Assembly: GCA_001465935.1 (NCBI GenBank)
Contig: LNKV01000020.1
Coordinates: 379,252-443,251 of the forward strand
Length of the DNA: 64,000 nt
Source of the DNA: Clarireedia homoeocarpa
Taxonomy: Eukaryota; Ascomycota; Leotiomycetes; Helotiales; Rutstroemiaceae
Direction of reading: 5' to 3'
Part shown: positions 47,001 to 60,002 of the stretch, piece by piece
Numbering within the stretch: position 1 is the stretch's first letter
Layout of the letters: each line of letters begins with the position of its first letter
The notes under the pieces: model-generated
The model's input: the letters and a program-made list of their open reading frames with translations, nothing else
Told to the model about the DNA's origin: nothing
Database searches by the model: none
Translations under genes and position numbers: made by a program

Positions 47001-50000
47001 GAAACGTCATGCGAAAAAACCTCAAGCAAATGGGTATACGTCTTCATCAAGAGATCAGTCGCAGCTTGATCGTAAAGACTTGTCTGAGTGCGGAACATAA
47101 CCAGTGTGCTATTAGCTGCACTATCAGTGACATCCAAGGTGATATCATAAGCCGTCCTTCCTGGATGAACCGTCATCACTTCGAATTCACAGTTTCCAAA
47201 AGGTTGCTTCTCCTGTGCGCCTTGGCGATAGTCAAAGAAGGCTTGGAAGATCGGGCTGTATGATGACGATCGTGGAACTTTCAGCTCTTTGAGTAGCACA
47301 TCAAATGGAAGCCTTGAATGCTCAAGGGCACCATATGTCTTCTGTCGCGCCTCGACGATAGCGTCTGAGAATTTCTGATTCGGTTTATGTTTGAAGCGCA
47401 GAGTAAGAAGGTTGAGGAATAGACCGATAGTTCCCATCACATCATCGTCATTTCTGTTCGCATCTGCAATACCAATAGTTAAGTCATCGATGCCGGCTAG
47501 TCGGAGGAGCATCACCTTAAATGTGGCCAAGTAAAAATGGAATGTTGTGGATTGTTGAATTTTGGCTGCCTGTTTTACACGTGCTGCCAGTTCTGGGTCC
47601 AGTCTGAACTCTGTTTGATTGACCTTGAATGTCTTCATGGGTACTCGGGTACTAGTGTGCGCCATTGGTAGAAGTGGTAGAATTGGTGGAGGATCAGGGA
47701 ATACTCCTTGCCAGAATTTCAGCTCATCGGCCATGTCTCCGTTCTCGAACGCTGAGCGCTGGGCTCGAGAGAATTCGGGGAATTGACGGGGTTGTGGTCC
47801 AAGAGATTGTCGCTTATACGCTTTCTCGAGATCAGATATAAAAACTTGATAACTGACACCATCCATCAAAATATGATGATAATTGAAAAGGAGGTAGTGC
47901 TCGGTTGCCGATAGAGTTAGCAGAACAGCACGCAAAAGCACACCACTCTCAATGTCGAATATGTGATTTTTCAGAGCTTTGTATTCATTGGCCACTTCTT
48001 CCACGCTTGTAATTTTCTTTCGCTCGAGTTTGATTGATGACTCTTTCAAGACACCTTGATTGGCCAAGTCTGCCTCGATATCATCGGCCACAAAGCATGT
48101 TCGTAGACCCTCATGTCTCTGACCAACCATGCGAAAAGCTCTCTCAAGATCATTAATACGCAAATCTCCTAGGACTTTGTAATAGAATGTGACATTGAAC
48201 GTAGTCTGGTCTTCAAGTAGAAGTCTTAAAAACCAAAATCTGGACTGTGCAAATGAGATTTGCTCGGTTTTGATGAATGCCGGTCTTGGTTTTTCCACGA
48301 TAGTTTTCTTGGTGTGTTTGGTACCTTCAGTCTGCCCCAGATCAGTGAGAGACGTTTGAGGGGCGAGTTTTATAGGAGGCGAACCTGGTGACGATGGACT
48401 TTGAGAACCCGAGCTTGCCACAGATGTAGCTGCTCGAGATGACTCACTACCAGCGACAGTACTTTCCGATATCTTGGGATCAATTTTCGTCTCAACATTC
48501 ATGGCTTTTGATTTTGCGGGTTTCTCTGCGCCAAGGTTTGGCAACATCTTTGCAGGTAGCTTGTCCAAGGTTTGCTGACAGAGATTGGTGACCGAGCCAC
48601 CTCCCAAAACTTTGAGGACTGGCATATCTGTTTTGAGTTCTTTTAAAAACCAGGAACGCACTTCGACGGCGACTAAAGAGTCGATGCCAAGCTCGACGAG
48701 GGGAATCTCGTAATTGACTTGATCTGCCGAGAGCTGCAGTATGACTTGAAGTTTATTCGCGAAGCACTCTGCAACGAAGTTAGCTTCCAGAATTTATTGA
48801 GACTATCACTTCTTACCTTTCAAAATATCAAGTGCTTCCTCTTTAGTTGTTGCAGTCTCAAGTTGTACGCTCACCGGAAAGACTGTCTTTTTCCCATCTT
48901 TCATTACCTCCACCTCTTTCGCTTCCACGATACAGTGAGAGAAGCGAGGATTATCATACCAAGGAACCTTGACTTCTTCGTCACTTCGTACAGCACGAAT
49001 ACCAGTTGTCACCTCAGGTAGTGCGTCTGTTCCCGATCGACCAGCGACAATCGTCTCCGCAAACATCTGATGGAAATCGGATTCAGAGATCGGCATGTAC
49101 CCATATTTGGTTAATTGATCATGAACAACCTGACCTGCGCGTTCGACATAGCCGATTCCGACCACACGACCGATGTCAAACGCCGAACCTGCGAGACCTC
49201 GTTTTCTTCGTTGGGCAGCTAAAGATGTTAGGTAAGTGCTTGCTGCAGCATAGTTAGATTGACCCGAGTTCCCAACAACAGAGGAGAGGGAGGAAAACAA
49301 GACAAAAAAGTCCAATTCTGTGTCGTAGAATAATTCGTCAAGATAGTTGGTGCCATCAATCTTTGGTTTGAGAACCTTCTCCATCTGTTCAAGAGACATC
49401 TCCGAAAAGAGTGTGTCATGTAGAACCATGGCAGCATTCGCAACACCCGCTATCGGTGGAAGTGTGTTTTTGATCTCATCGTACACTTTCAACAAATCCT
49501 GCTTATCAGTGATGTCCCTTTCTCATGTTAGTATAAGCCCTGTAGCTGTCTGGACAAATAAAAACTTACATTGCAAAGATCTTAACGGTTGTCCCAGAAG
49601 CTTTAAATGAATCAATCCAGCGCTCATCAACATTTGGATGACGACTTGTCAAGCATATAGTTCCAGCTCCATTGCGTGCCATCCACTCGCAGATTGACTG
49701 TCCGATCTGACCGGTCAGCCCTACAAGAAGGTATGTTTTGTCGCTTCTAAACAGGCGCTCGGGGTTGAGTGGCTGCACGTGTAGGGTGACGGTTTCATCG
49801 ACCGTCCAATCGACAACACTTGTTGGATGATTGGGTGCAGATGAATCTCCAATATCACTTAGCCTAATTGTTTTGTTTTGCGACTTGATGGGTGCAGTCT
49901 CCTTGGCTTGCTCAGTGGCCCCGGAAAGGGTCTGAAGAAGAGCACCCTCGTCGAAGCTGAGTATTTCTGATTGGTGCTGGAAAATGTTAGACACATTAAT

Positions 50001-53000
50001 TTGTTTACACTTGGGTGGCAGAAGCTTCGATATCCGAGCTCCCATCTCCCGATCTGTTTCTTTCACAGAGAGATCTATGAAATGGGTATATCTCGAGAAA
50101 AGCTTTTTTTGAATGATGCGTTCGGATGCGCCAGGGTTGAGATTAACCCAGGACTCGTTTTGGATGTCTGAAGCTGCCGTGATGAAAGTAATTTTGATAC
50201 CCTCCGCAGCTGCTCTGTTTGTCAAAGCGGAATCGAAATAAGCATCTGGATCTTGTTCATGTACAAGCAAAGAGCTGTTTCGAGGTACTCCAGTGAGCAA
50301 AGCTTCTGAAAGAAGCCTGGCTGCAATTTTGGAAAGTAGTTGAGGTCTGCCACCTGCCAAATCCTGTGGAGAAAGAGTTAAGGGAGCAAGAGGCACTACA
50401 ACAGAGGAATTTGATTCTGACAAGCAGACCACGTCCTTTCCAGTCCTCTCAGATATACCAAGGGCGAGGAATAAGAAAGTGTCCGAGGATATTCTCAGTG
50501 CTGATAAAGTTGAATGAGTGACACGAATGCGGTCTTCTTTGTTTTCTTGAGCTTGTAAAGCATCCTCTCGCCAAACCAGTGAGTCAGAGGCACCCGAACT
50601 TCGACAAATTTCAATTTCCGATGATTTTGGATCAACAGCCTTGGTAACAGAACGTCTGGTCGAGTTTAATCTGGCATTCTGTTCTTCGTGAGGAAGAACG
50701 CGAGGTACTAGGAACTGTCCTTTTTCAAAGACGAGCTCCGGTTCCCGACTCCAAAGTAATGCTGCATCCAGGTTCGCATCCTTTTCTGCCCAGTCTTCGG
50801 CGACATGCAAACGCAGTACGCTCTCTGCAATAATTCGTGAGACGCCATCTTCGAGATCTGGGACATCGAGAAACTGCAGGCGCATATGCGGCATCTCGTG
50901 ACTAATACCACGGCCAAAGCCAATGCTAGACATGTGATATGGTTCTTCGACACGAGCACCCTTGGTGACCCATAGGACATTCTTTGAAAGCTCGAAGAGT
51001 CTTTTTAGCCCGTTCATCTTTTCTATAGTCAAGTTTTTGAAAATGGGTTCTTCGAGGTCAACCAAATTCACAAATGTACTCATAGAAGCGATCAAGTCGT
51101 CATCTGTCGGCAGATCCTCGAGAACTGTAACCCCATCACAGTATTTTCCGACCAGATCAGCAACATCTTCGGCGATTCGAGAGGTCTCCAAGGATTTGTT
51201 TCCTAGTATTATCAACTCATCAATACTCGTTGATGATGATGGCGATGACAAAGGTTTCCGCAAGAAGTTCACTCGATCGTCTACGGCTTGCGAGGCAATG
51301 ATAGAGAAGGGCCACGCTAGCCCATTCCTTTCCGGCGTGATGGAACTAATCCCTGAAAATCCGGTCTTGCGCAAAAGCGAATTCCAGATCGCAGGTGTCA
51401 TTGTTGGTGCATATTTCCTTCCATCATCTAAACCAATCCACCACCCGCTCAGACCGCCTGTCATGTTTGCAATCCTAATAGGCCCGTTGTTCGTAATCTC
51501 CAACAGCATCAAATATCCTCCCGGTTTAAGCAGACGGCGGGTGTTCTCCATGGTCTTTTGCATTGTCTTGGTGGCATGCAGCACGTTGGATGCAATAACC
51601 ATATCATACGAATGCTCGACGTAACCTTGCGCTGCAGGCGTCTTTTCGACATCGAAAGGTTTGAAAATCATCTTGTGGCTGTACGCTTTGAATAGCTCTG
51701 AAGCCTTTTCGAAGAAGCCAGTTGAAATATCGGTATAGGTATATGATGAGAATTTGTCGCCAAGCGTCTGCAACACACTCTTCGTAGCCCCACCAGTTCC
51801 CGCTCCTACGAGTCCGTCAGTGCCATCCGGCAAAGTAAGAAAGGGGTAACAAGGGGGTAACAAGAAGGTCATTCAATCTTACCAATTTCGAGGATATTCA
51901 TATGCGGATAACGATGAACAACCTGCTTCACCATCTTGGCTAAGTACGAGTTATACTCAGCGAATCCGATGCCTTTCTTGTAGAGATCGTCTAGCATATT
52001 ATCTTTCAACATGTGCTCCAGCATAGTAGTCTTTCCACGAACGACGTCGGGTATGTTTTCACCAACCGCAGAAATCAGTCTGATATCAATGCTCTTGGAG
52101 TACCATCTACTTATGTTAGCGGTTTATTTCAATGTTCATGCAATCCTAGAACATTACATACTTGCTTATCAACTCCTTGATTTGTCCCTCTGTGTCACTC
52201 CCCCATTCCTTTTTGACGCATGGATGTTTTCCCGCAGAAATAACTGAAATCAAATGATTTGTTGAATCTTGCAGACATCGATGATGCCACTCTCCGCTTG
52301 CCCATTCCTCATCAGTGATCTCGGCCTTCCACTTCCTCAGGTAGTAGTATGATAATCTCTCACAGAGACTGGCAAGCTCAATTTCTTCGGAAGAGGGTCG
52401 ATCGTTACCTATTATTTCATTCCCATTTGGTGCGGCAACGCCCCATTCAGTATAAGAGAACAGGCGACGATCATCAGCAACTGTTGCCGGAGAAAATGGA
52501 ACCAAGGTCAAGTTTTCCACCTGAATGAGCGTATTTTCACCATCTTCGCTGTACATATCAACGTTTCCACAGATAGAGATAGATTCCGATCCATGTAATG
52601 CGGCATCGATTGGAATAGTCGTTCCATGAACTGAAAGGGAATCGCACAGATGAGGATTTACTCGAACACACCGAATTGATGTGGGGACGTGCAAAGACCA
52701 TAAACGTTGATCGCCAGGAGTCGATTGCGCAAGCAACGCGGCTTGGAATGCGACGTCGAGAGTGGTCGGATGAACCATCAGAGAACTTTCAGCTGTTGCG
52801 TACACGTAGGTAGATACCAATGCAGATGATTGGTTGAGTTTTCTTTTTAGCAATGACATCCCCCTGAAATAATCTGTGTATCCATAGCCAAGTTCCAGAA
52901 GAGAAGAGTAAAAGCGATCCGTATCAATTGACGACATATTCAACGTTTCCAATCTAGAAGATGAAAGGGTTGTGGGTGACGAAGTTCCAAATATCACCTT

Positions 53001-56000
53001 AACATTACCACTCGCCATCAATTCCATTTCGCTATTTGACGTATTAGGACATGAGTAGCAAGAAAAATCGGCCGTCTGGGTCGGTTGATCTGAGCGAGAA
53101 ACTGCTGTAAGTGTAACAAAGGTCTCCACTGCAAAATTAGCATCGTCCTCGAAGGTGATGGCTTTTCCAATGACGAGATTGTGAACTTCGTAGAGCTTAA
53201 CCTCTCTGCCCTGTGCTATTCTCTTTGCGGCTTCAAGTGCCATGACGACATATCCAGCGGCAGGGAAAACAGTCTGGCCTTGTAACTGGTGTCCATTTAG
53301 CCATGGAATCTCATTGGCTTTGAGCAAATTGGTCCACCTCCAGTCTCGGTCCGTTCCATCAGGAGATCTAATACCCAACACTTCATGGAAGGTATCAGAT
53401 CTCTCACGGATCTTCTTCGACCTGCGAGACTCATGCCAGTGCACACGTGATCTATCCCACTGATATGTTGGAAGAGATTTAACAAGCTTTGGGGAAGAGC
53501 TCGACGGTAACACAGTGCTTTCAAATGATTCGAAATTCACCGCAGCACGGCCGAGCTGAGTCCACACGAAACCCAAGGCGTCTGAAAATGCCTCGATGTC
53601 GTTGTCACCTCGACTCAAAACACCACAATATTCAAGCTTGTCTCGAACATCAGAAATGTTTTGACTGGCCGGACCCTTGAGTGCTGGATGAGGGCCAACT
53701 TCCAGAGCAATATTCAAAGATTTTGATGAAGCACTTGTTACAGCCTCCTTGAACAAAACTGGATTGACCATATTATCTACCCAGTATGTGTCCTAGAGAG
53801 TGTCAGTGGCATCCATTGCTTTGCCACCGATTACAGAAGAGTGCCAAGTGCAGGAGGTATCGCGGTCTTTCTTGACTTGGATCTTGCAAGCTCTTAGAGA
53901 CTCTACATATGCATCGCTGCATAGAAGCATGTGATGAGAGTGATATGCCGTATCAACCTTGAGCAATCTCACAAACTTCTTCTCCTCTTCGAAAACCTTC
54001 TTGGCCTGTGTAATAGCATCGGAATCCCCCGACATTGTGACACTAGCAGAAGAGTTATGTGCTGCAACGGATACGCGGCCACTAAAAAACGGAAGTTCAA
54101 CCAATTCTGTGGCGTCTTCCCATGATGTGCCTACGGCTAACATGGAACCCTTTTGATACTCACGTCCCCGAGCTAGCTTCGCATACAACCCTCGATAGTA
54201 TGCAATACGAATGGCATCATGTGCAGAAATGAAATCAGCGGCGTAAGCTGCCGCAATTTCACCGGAGGAATGACCCACAACGGATTCGAATGCAATACCA
54301 GCACTTCGTAGCATATCAACCAAGGCAATTTGAATGGCAGTGCAAAGTGGCTGAGAGAGCTCGGCTTCGGCAATTCTAGAAGTCGTAGCATCTTTGATCA
54401 ATTCCTCTCTAATCTTCCACTGTGGACGATCCGCTTCGGGTAAAGAAGATAGAGAATCTTCAAGAAACTTTATTCTCTCACGGAAATAAATTGAAGACTC
54501 AATGAGAGATTTGCCCATCGTCGGCCATTGAGCACCTTGACCAGTAAATATTCCCAAAACTCTCGGCTTGCCAATGCTTGATCGGACGCCGATAATTGTT
54601 CCTGAATTTTGCTTGAGTGCGGCCAGCATGGCGTCAATCTTAGAAATTAGTCGGTCAACGCTCGTAGCCGAAAAGGTCGCCTTGATTGGTAGAACAGATC
54701 TGCGAGACTGTAGTGTCCATGCAAGGTCGCGTAAGTTGATTGTCGGTGTCGCCTTCAGATATTCAGAGTATGCTCGCAGAAGCGCAACCAAAGACACCTC
54801 TGAGCCCGCAGAAAATGCAAATGGGGTAAAAGGAATTTCAGCCTCCTTCGAAAGCTCATTGTTGTGTTCTGGAGACTCGAAGCTCTCTAGGATTGCGTGG
54901 GCGTTGGTTCCACCAAAACCAAAACTGTTTATACTTACACGGCGTGGGCTTCCTTTAGGCACCTTTGGCCATTTTTTTGCGGATGTTGGTACATTCAGAC
55001 CATTGTAGAATGGCTCTATGGAAGGGTTCAGGCGGTCAAAGAGGAGATTGGGAGGTATGGTAGAATTTTGTAGTGCAAGTGATCCTTTCAGAAGACCTGC
55101 TAGACCAGCCGTACCCTCTGTATGTCCAATGATAGTCTTGATCGATCCGACGTAAAGAGGTTCTGCATTAGAGGCACGATCACCAAAACACTGTTGAATA
55201 GCAGAAGCCTCACGAGGATCGCCGACTTTGGTGCCAGTGCCATGAGCTTCGAAGTATTGAGGCTGATCTCGCGGATCCTTGATACTCAGTCCAGCTCTGT
55301 CGTAAGTCCTTCGGATTAAAGAAGCTTGAGCTTCTGAGCTTGGCACCGTCAACCCACCGGTACCTCTTCCATCCTGATTGATCCCTGTTTCCCGGATAAT
55401 GCATTCAATGTGATCGCCATCAGCAATCGCGTCACTCAATTTCTTCATCACAATAGTGGCTACTCCGTCACCTCTAGCATATCCGTCTGCTTCGGAGTCC
55501 CACATACGTAAGCGTCCAGTGGGTGAAAGAAGGTTCATTTTGCTTTCTGCAACATAATTCTCTATATAGTACATGGTAATTAGCACGTGATTGAGGGGTA
55601 AGTTAGGGCGAGGGTTTGAAATTGTGCAAAAACGAGAGCGGGGTACGAAAGGCTGTAACGGTGTATGTATTGAAGTTAAAGGATAAGATAAATTTAATAA
55701 GACGAACCAGGTCCCAAAATCAACTCTGTACCACAGGCCATAGCCACACGCGAATCACCAGTTCGCAAAGCTTGAACTCCCTGATGTACTGCAATCATAC
55801 TCGATGAACAAGCTGTGTCGATGGTCATAGATGGACCGTGCCAATCAAAGAAGTAAGAGATTCGATTTGATATGATACTTCTTGAGATTCCCGTGGCGAA
55901 ATATGTTGGTAAGCTGTTCACATCACGCATAAGAATATCCTGATAATCCACGGCCATAACACCAACATAGACCGCTGTATCAGAACCTTTGAGGCTCTCA

Positions 56001-56344
56001 ATGGTCAAACCCCCGGATTCCATTGCTTCGTACACGGTTTCCATAAGAAGTCTTTGTTGCGGATCAATTGAATCAGCTTCATTGTTGCTGAGATTGAAGA
56101 ATTTTGCATCAAAGAGACGGAGGTCGTCGTCAAGCATATACGAATGCCTAACATTGGTGGTTCCATGGTGAGCACCATCGGGATGATAGTAGCCATTCAG
56201 GTTGAATCTTTCCTTGGGTATCTCTTTCAACACGTCGCGTGGATCTCGGAGAAGTTGCCAAAGGGTAGAGGGAGAATTTACACCTCCAGCAAAGCGACAA
56301 GCGCTGCCAACTACGGCAATTGGTTCAGGTTGTTGAGATACCAT
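44008..56344 (-). CDS. Hybrid PKS-NRPS synthase (one in-frame TAG)
   Basis: Seven exons: 56344-55708, 55561-52162, 52106-51883, 51805-49570, 49517-48817, 48768-46933, 46874-44008. All six intron phases agree and the sum is 3,967 codons. Domains: KS (DTACSSS, C179; EAHGTG H319; GHTEG H359), AT (GHSSGE, S644), DH ([11 protein letters not shown]970), C-methyltransferase ([11 protein letters not shown], about 1418), inactive ER region, KR ([24 protein letters not shown]), ACP (LGIDSLVA, S2430), C (HHILMDG, H2697), A ([11 protein letters not shown], about 3170; [14 protein letters not shown]), T (GGNS, S3585) and R ([17 protein letters not shown]3809). Enoyl reduction must come from a trans ER, encoded at 63025. 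Codon 802 (53795-53793) is TAG between AT and its C-terminal strand. The product is unknown: a reduced, methylated polyketide joined to an amino acid, released by reduction or Dieckmann cyclisation. Confidence 0.93.
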
Positions 56345-56670
56345 GTTTAATGAATGATCCGTTGAAGAATTACTTGGATCTAGAAGTTGTTCTGCTACAA
56401 TAAGAACTCACTACATGCTTCCCATCGTGGTCCTTATTAATATATTACTCCATGAGTACATGGTTTCTGCAGCGAACGACTCAAAATGGCATAGCGCCTT
56501 GAGCTCCTGCGGGAGTAGTTCCGCACAGGTTGCTCGAACGATTATTGAACATCAAGGAAAGTAAGCATCATTGACATGCGAGCGAATATGAAATCAGGAA
56601 AGCATTCATCGGCGACATAGATAAGCTTTCTGCATGATCCAGTGTAGATCGTCTTACTCTCTCCTCATAA
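56345..56670 (-). promoter_or_regulatory. Promoter region of the PKS-NRPS
   Basis: 326 bp between the synthase ATG and the 3' end of the Zn2Cys6 gene upstream on the same strand. It has an AT-rich ATTAATATATTA box near 56441-56452 and an imperfect palindrome CTCCTGCGGGAG near 56508-56519, which might be a binuclear-cluster target. No direct evidence of binding. Confidence 0.4.
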
Positions 56671-58203
56671 TCAACCCCGTAATACTTCGTTGAGCTGCTT
56701 AAGCTTATCTTGGATATCGATTTCCAGTCTAGACACAGTCTTCAAACTAGCTTGATTCGCAACCAGAACAGAAGGATCAAGTGGATCGTCCACGTGGGCG
56801 AAATAGCCCGCTACACCTTCTTGCAGGCTATTGACAAGATGTGATATTAACTGCACAACAAGTATAAGGCGGAGTTTTGCCAGCGACGACGGTGGAGTTG
56901 ATTCTATACCCGTGGCGTGAGATGCATCATGGTACAGAGCTGCTATAAGTGTGTGATAGATGTGTAACAAACGAGTATAGCAAGCCAGGATCGAATAACC
57001 TATGATAAGGTTGTGAGATTCATGTTCTGTTACGCCATCTGCTACGACCGGGTTGCCCGTTGAGGATGATTCCGATGTATCGCTAGATCCATCTCTTCTA
57101 GTATCAATTATTGTAGAACTTGATGTTGGAGTTCGAGACTGCAAGTTTGGTCGATAACCTTGTATGTGTATTGGACTTGTAGGTGTGGCTTGCAGTAGAT
57201 GCACAATATTGATTAAACTGCGTGAAGCGATGAAAGTCTCGGAAATAGCGTTACATTTGTGTTTTAATGGCGTTCTTTCTTCGAGTAATGTTGTCAAGAT
57301 GTGAAAGGTTGCTGCCGAAAATAACGCATCAGAGTGATTTTTCTGAGCTTCGGCGACGGAGCAACTAGCCTTATAAACAGGGTATAGACGAGCATTCATA
57401 TCAGATAGTTGCCTAATGCAGATCTCAACTGAATCACTTTTTGGCGGCCAGAGACTTGGTAGGTTACTGGATTGACGAACCGTTCGCGGATTCGGATTGC
57501 TGTTAGGGAGCGGATGTGGCACTCGCGGGATACATCTGCCTTCCGAAAATTGTGGATTCGTTGGTGATGCAAGGGAGACGGACGAAAATCGGCGATTGAC
57601 GCTTCCGCTATGGTATGAGTCCACTATCACATCATCATTGACAGCGGTGGAAGGTTCTGTTGGAGAGAATTGATTTGGAAAATAATCAGCCACGCCCGCC
57701 CAACTATTAGAGCCCGGGGGAGTAACCAATGGGAAATCCCAATCGAGCTGATCCCCTATTTGAAAAAGGTTTCCGCCGTCCAATGGCATCCAATTTGAAG
57801 TTGTATCGGCCAGAGTCGCAGCACTTAACTGCGATTCCGGAAAAGAAGCAGAAAGCATGGCTCGTTGTGGTAGGATATTGGCATCGCATGGAGGAGGGGT
57901 AGCTATAGTGGGGCTCGATGTTGGCTGTGATGATAAGCTGCAGCTTGCAGAACGTGGGCCATCTTGTTGCGAGGAATGTAAAAGATGGAGGGAATCAGCT
58001 TCAGCAGGACGATGGGCACTCGGCCGGCCTTTAGGAAGCGGTGTGCTGTATACACAAGGAACGCTCTTTCGCCAGCATCTCGCACAGCTATCACTATCTT
58101 TTGGCTGCAAGCCACCTTTTGAGCATCGTAATTTTTGGCTGTGGCATCGATCACAGGACTGACGCTTCAATGTTGGAGGATTGGAAGGCGTTCCCCGATG
58201 CAT
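56671..58203 (-). CDS. Zn2Cys6 transcription factor, AflR-type, cluster regulator
   Basis: A single exon of 510 residues from the ATG at 58203. The six-cysteine cluster lies at about residues 17-51: SCDRCHSQKLRCSK ... SCARCWRKSVPCVYS, spacing CX2CX6CX12CX2CX6C. The long 12-residue loop between the third and fourth cysteines is typical of AflR-like regulators. A Ser/Pro-rich linker precedes an AflR-type C-terminal helical region (CIRQLSDMNARLYPVYKASC; IIGYSILACYTRLLHIYHTL). It ends in KLKQLNEVLRG. Position directly upstream of the synthase on the same strand implies pathway-specific control. Targets are unknown. Confidence 0.88.
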   Translation of the reverse strand: MHRGTPSNPPTLKRQSCDRCHSQKLRCSKGGLQPKDSDSCARCWRKSVPCVYSTPLPKGRPSAHRPAEADSLHLLHSSQQDGPRSASCSLSSQPTSSPTIATPPPCDANILPQRAMLSASFPESQLSAATLADTTSNWMPLDGGNLFQIGDQLDWDFPLVTPPGSNSWAGVADYFPNQFSPTEPSTAVNDDVIVDSYHSGSVNRRFSSVSLASPTNPQFSEGRCIPRVPHPLPNSNPNPRTVRQSSNLPSLWPPKSDSVEICIRQLSDMNARLYPVYKASCSVAEAQKNHSDALFSAATFHILTTLLEERTPLKHKCNAISETFIASRSLINIVHLLQATPTSPIHIQGYRPNLQSRTPTSSSTIIDTRRDGSSDTSESSSTGNPVVADGVTEHESHNLIIGYSILACYTRLLHIYHTLIAALYHDASHATGIESTPPSSLAKLRLILVVQLISHLVNSLQEGVAGYFAHVDDPLDPSVLVANQASLKTVSRLEIDIQDKLKQLNEVLRG

Positions 58204-59012
58204 TTCTTTCAAGGCGGCTCTACGATGTAGGCGGGGCTCTGATGGGCCGCGAAAGCTTATAATTCGTCGAGATCAGATGTAAACTTAATAGCCGAATGGA
58301 TGAAATGAGGTACTGTATAGCCCTGTAGGTACTGAAAGAAAAATCAAAATACCTACTATCGGCGTATTTTGATGTGGGACGTGTGACTGTAGGAATGCAT
58401 TCGGTGGATTCGGAATGACGATGGGATGAAGGAGGGATACTTGTAGTTCGAGAACGACATGAGACTGGATGCGGGATCAGGAGAGATGCAGTCAGAGTAT
58501 TGCGTGAGCCAATTAGCAAGATTGATCAGTATCAAGCTCACCCAAGTGTCATCCCACAGTTTTAGCCTTGTCACGAAATGCTGCTTAGTAATGCACTTGA
58601 TAGTGTACCAAGTATTTAAGGTGGTGGGGTCACCTGCTGTTATTGTAACATCAAGATAAACGTTACAGTAATCATTATATGTCATCAACTCGATCCTATT
58701 CATCAAGCCCATAATCTCAAGCCTACCAAGGATAATAGCATCCGAAGATGCAGAAGCGAAACGCGTTTAATTCGTACAATACTTCATATTGTATATAGAT
58801 GCAACCATAACTAAAAGAGATGTCGCATTTTATGTTACGTGCATAGAGTATGCCAAGAGTGAGCCCACCTCACGCCCCCTTATTCAGCAAAAGAAATTGT
58901 AATCACCAGATTGGTCTGTGGCCTTGAATCCGATGAGATATCTCCAAAAGTGGAGTGACTATTGAGCTATGAACGAAAGCAACACTATCTTCGTAACGAT
59001 TACCATGACGAC
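58204..59012. other. Intergenic, regulator promoter
   Basis: 0.8 kb between the Zn2Cys6 gene start and the NmrA-like gene end. The minus frames at 58220-58712 show no domain. It holds the promoter of the regulator; no operator was identified. Confidence 0.4.
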
Positions 59013-60002
59013 CTATGCAGCAAGCACTTCATCCCAATTCCGTTCCTTCAACCACGCTTCAAAAGATTTTGTTTCCACTTTTCTAGCCAGTTGCGGGGGT
59101 TCGATAATCCCATCAATGCCACTGACATAACCAAATTCCGCAACATATGCAGGAGCATCCAGAAGTTCGTAAGGAAGTCCCAATTTCTCATGCATCGTTT
59201 GGATGCTGATTGGGACAAACATAGCTTCTTTTCCACTAGCTTTCGACCATTCCGCCACGATGTCTTCAACCGTCAAGTAACTGTCATATGCTAAGAGTTT
59301 CGTACCAGGCGCCTCATCCTTAATTAACTCCTGCACAAATGGGCCCATGGACTCCCTGGCGTTGATAATCGGAAGCTTCGTATCCTTGTTCACAGGAAGA
59401 ACAAACAGATACTTTCCACTGGCTGCATCAAGTCGCGGGGTGAGCATCTGGTTTACATGATAAACACCAGGGTAGATGATTGATGTTTTCTTGGCCAATT
59501 CAGGTTGCTCATTTTCGATGTACTCGACAATCCAAGATTTCGCCTCCGAGTGGAGTGAATGCGGATATTTGCCCTTTGTCATCTTGGCGATCGGGCTAAG
59601 CGCGGAATAGATGAAGCGCTCCAATGTTGGCAAACCTGCGGCAACGTCAACGACATTTTTGCCATTGGTGGTTTCATAGTCGAATGCCAATTTACTGGCT
59701 GGTACGACGTCCTTCTTCTCCGCTTCTAAAGCAGCTTTTGCCGGCTTGTATGTAGCCCAGAAATCCGTGTTGAGGAATATAGCATTCGCATCCTTGAAAG
59801 CCTCAGTGAGAGAGTCTTTATCTTGAAAGTCTCCCTTCACCACTTCAGCACCTTGAGTGGCTAGACTCGTCGAGGCGGCGGACGACGGATCACGTGTCAA
59901 ACAACGAACATGCCATTCTGACAGCCCGAGGAAATGTTTAGCAACTGATGAGCCCTGGTTGCCAGTAGCTCCGGTGACCACGATGATTTTCGAGGCTGTC
60001 AT
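59013..60002 (-). CDS. NmrA-like NAD(P)-binding protein
   Basis: A single exon of 329 residues with a true ATG at 60002. The Rossmann start VVTGATGNQGSSVAKHF matches the GxxGxxG of NmrA/HSCARG proteins, followed by VRCLTRDPSSAAS, GAEVVKGDFQDKDSL and ANAIFLNTDFW. The active-site Tyr-Lys pair of catalytic SDRs is not evident; HSCARG-type members are redox sensors that bind NADP(H) without catalysis. In metabolite clusters such proteins are either regulators or atypical reductases, and both roles remain open here. It is on the same strand as the synthase, regulator and transporter. Confidence 0.85.
   Translation of the reverse strand: MTASKIIVVTGATGNQGSSVAKHFLGLSEWHVRCLTRDPSSAASTSLATQGAEVVKGDFQDKDSLTEAFKDANAIFLNTDFWATYKPAKAALEAEKKDVVPASKLAFDYETTNGKNVVDVAAGLPTLERFIYSALSPIAKMTKGKYPHSLHSEAKSWIVEYIENEQPELAKKTSIIYPGVYHVNQMLTPRLDAASGKYLFVLPVNKDTKLPIINARESMGPFVQELIKDEAPGTKLLAYDSYLTVEDIVAEWSKASGKEAMFVPISIQTMHEKLGLPYELLDAPAYVAEFGYVSGIDGIIEPPQLARKVETKSFEAWLKERNWDEVLAA

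Noticed and set aside
53755..53836. 42-nt intron (GTAATC...CTCTAG) to remove the TAG in the synthase
   Set aside because: It has a possible branch site, but it is shorter than nearly all other introns here and would delete a conserved part of the AT domain, so I treat the TAG as a real disruption pending cDNA.
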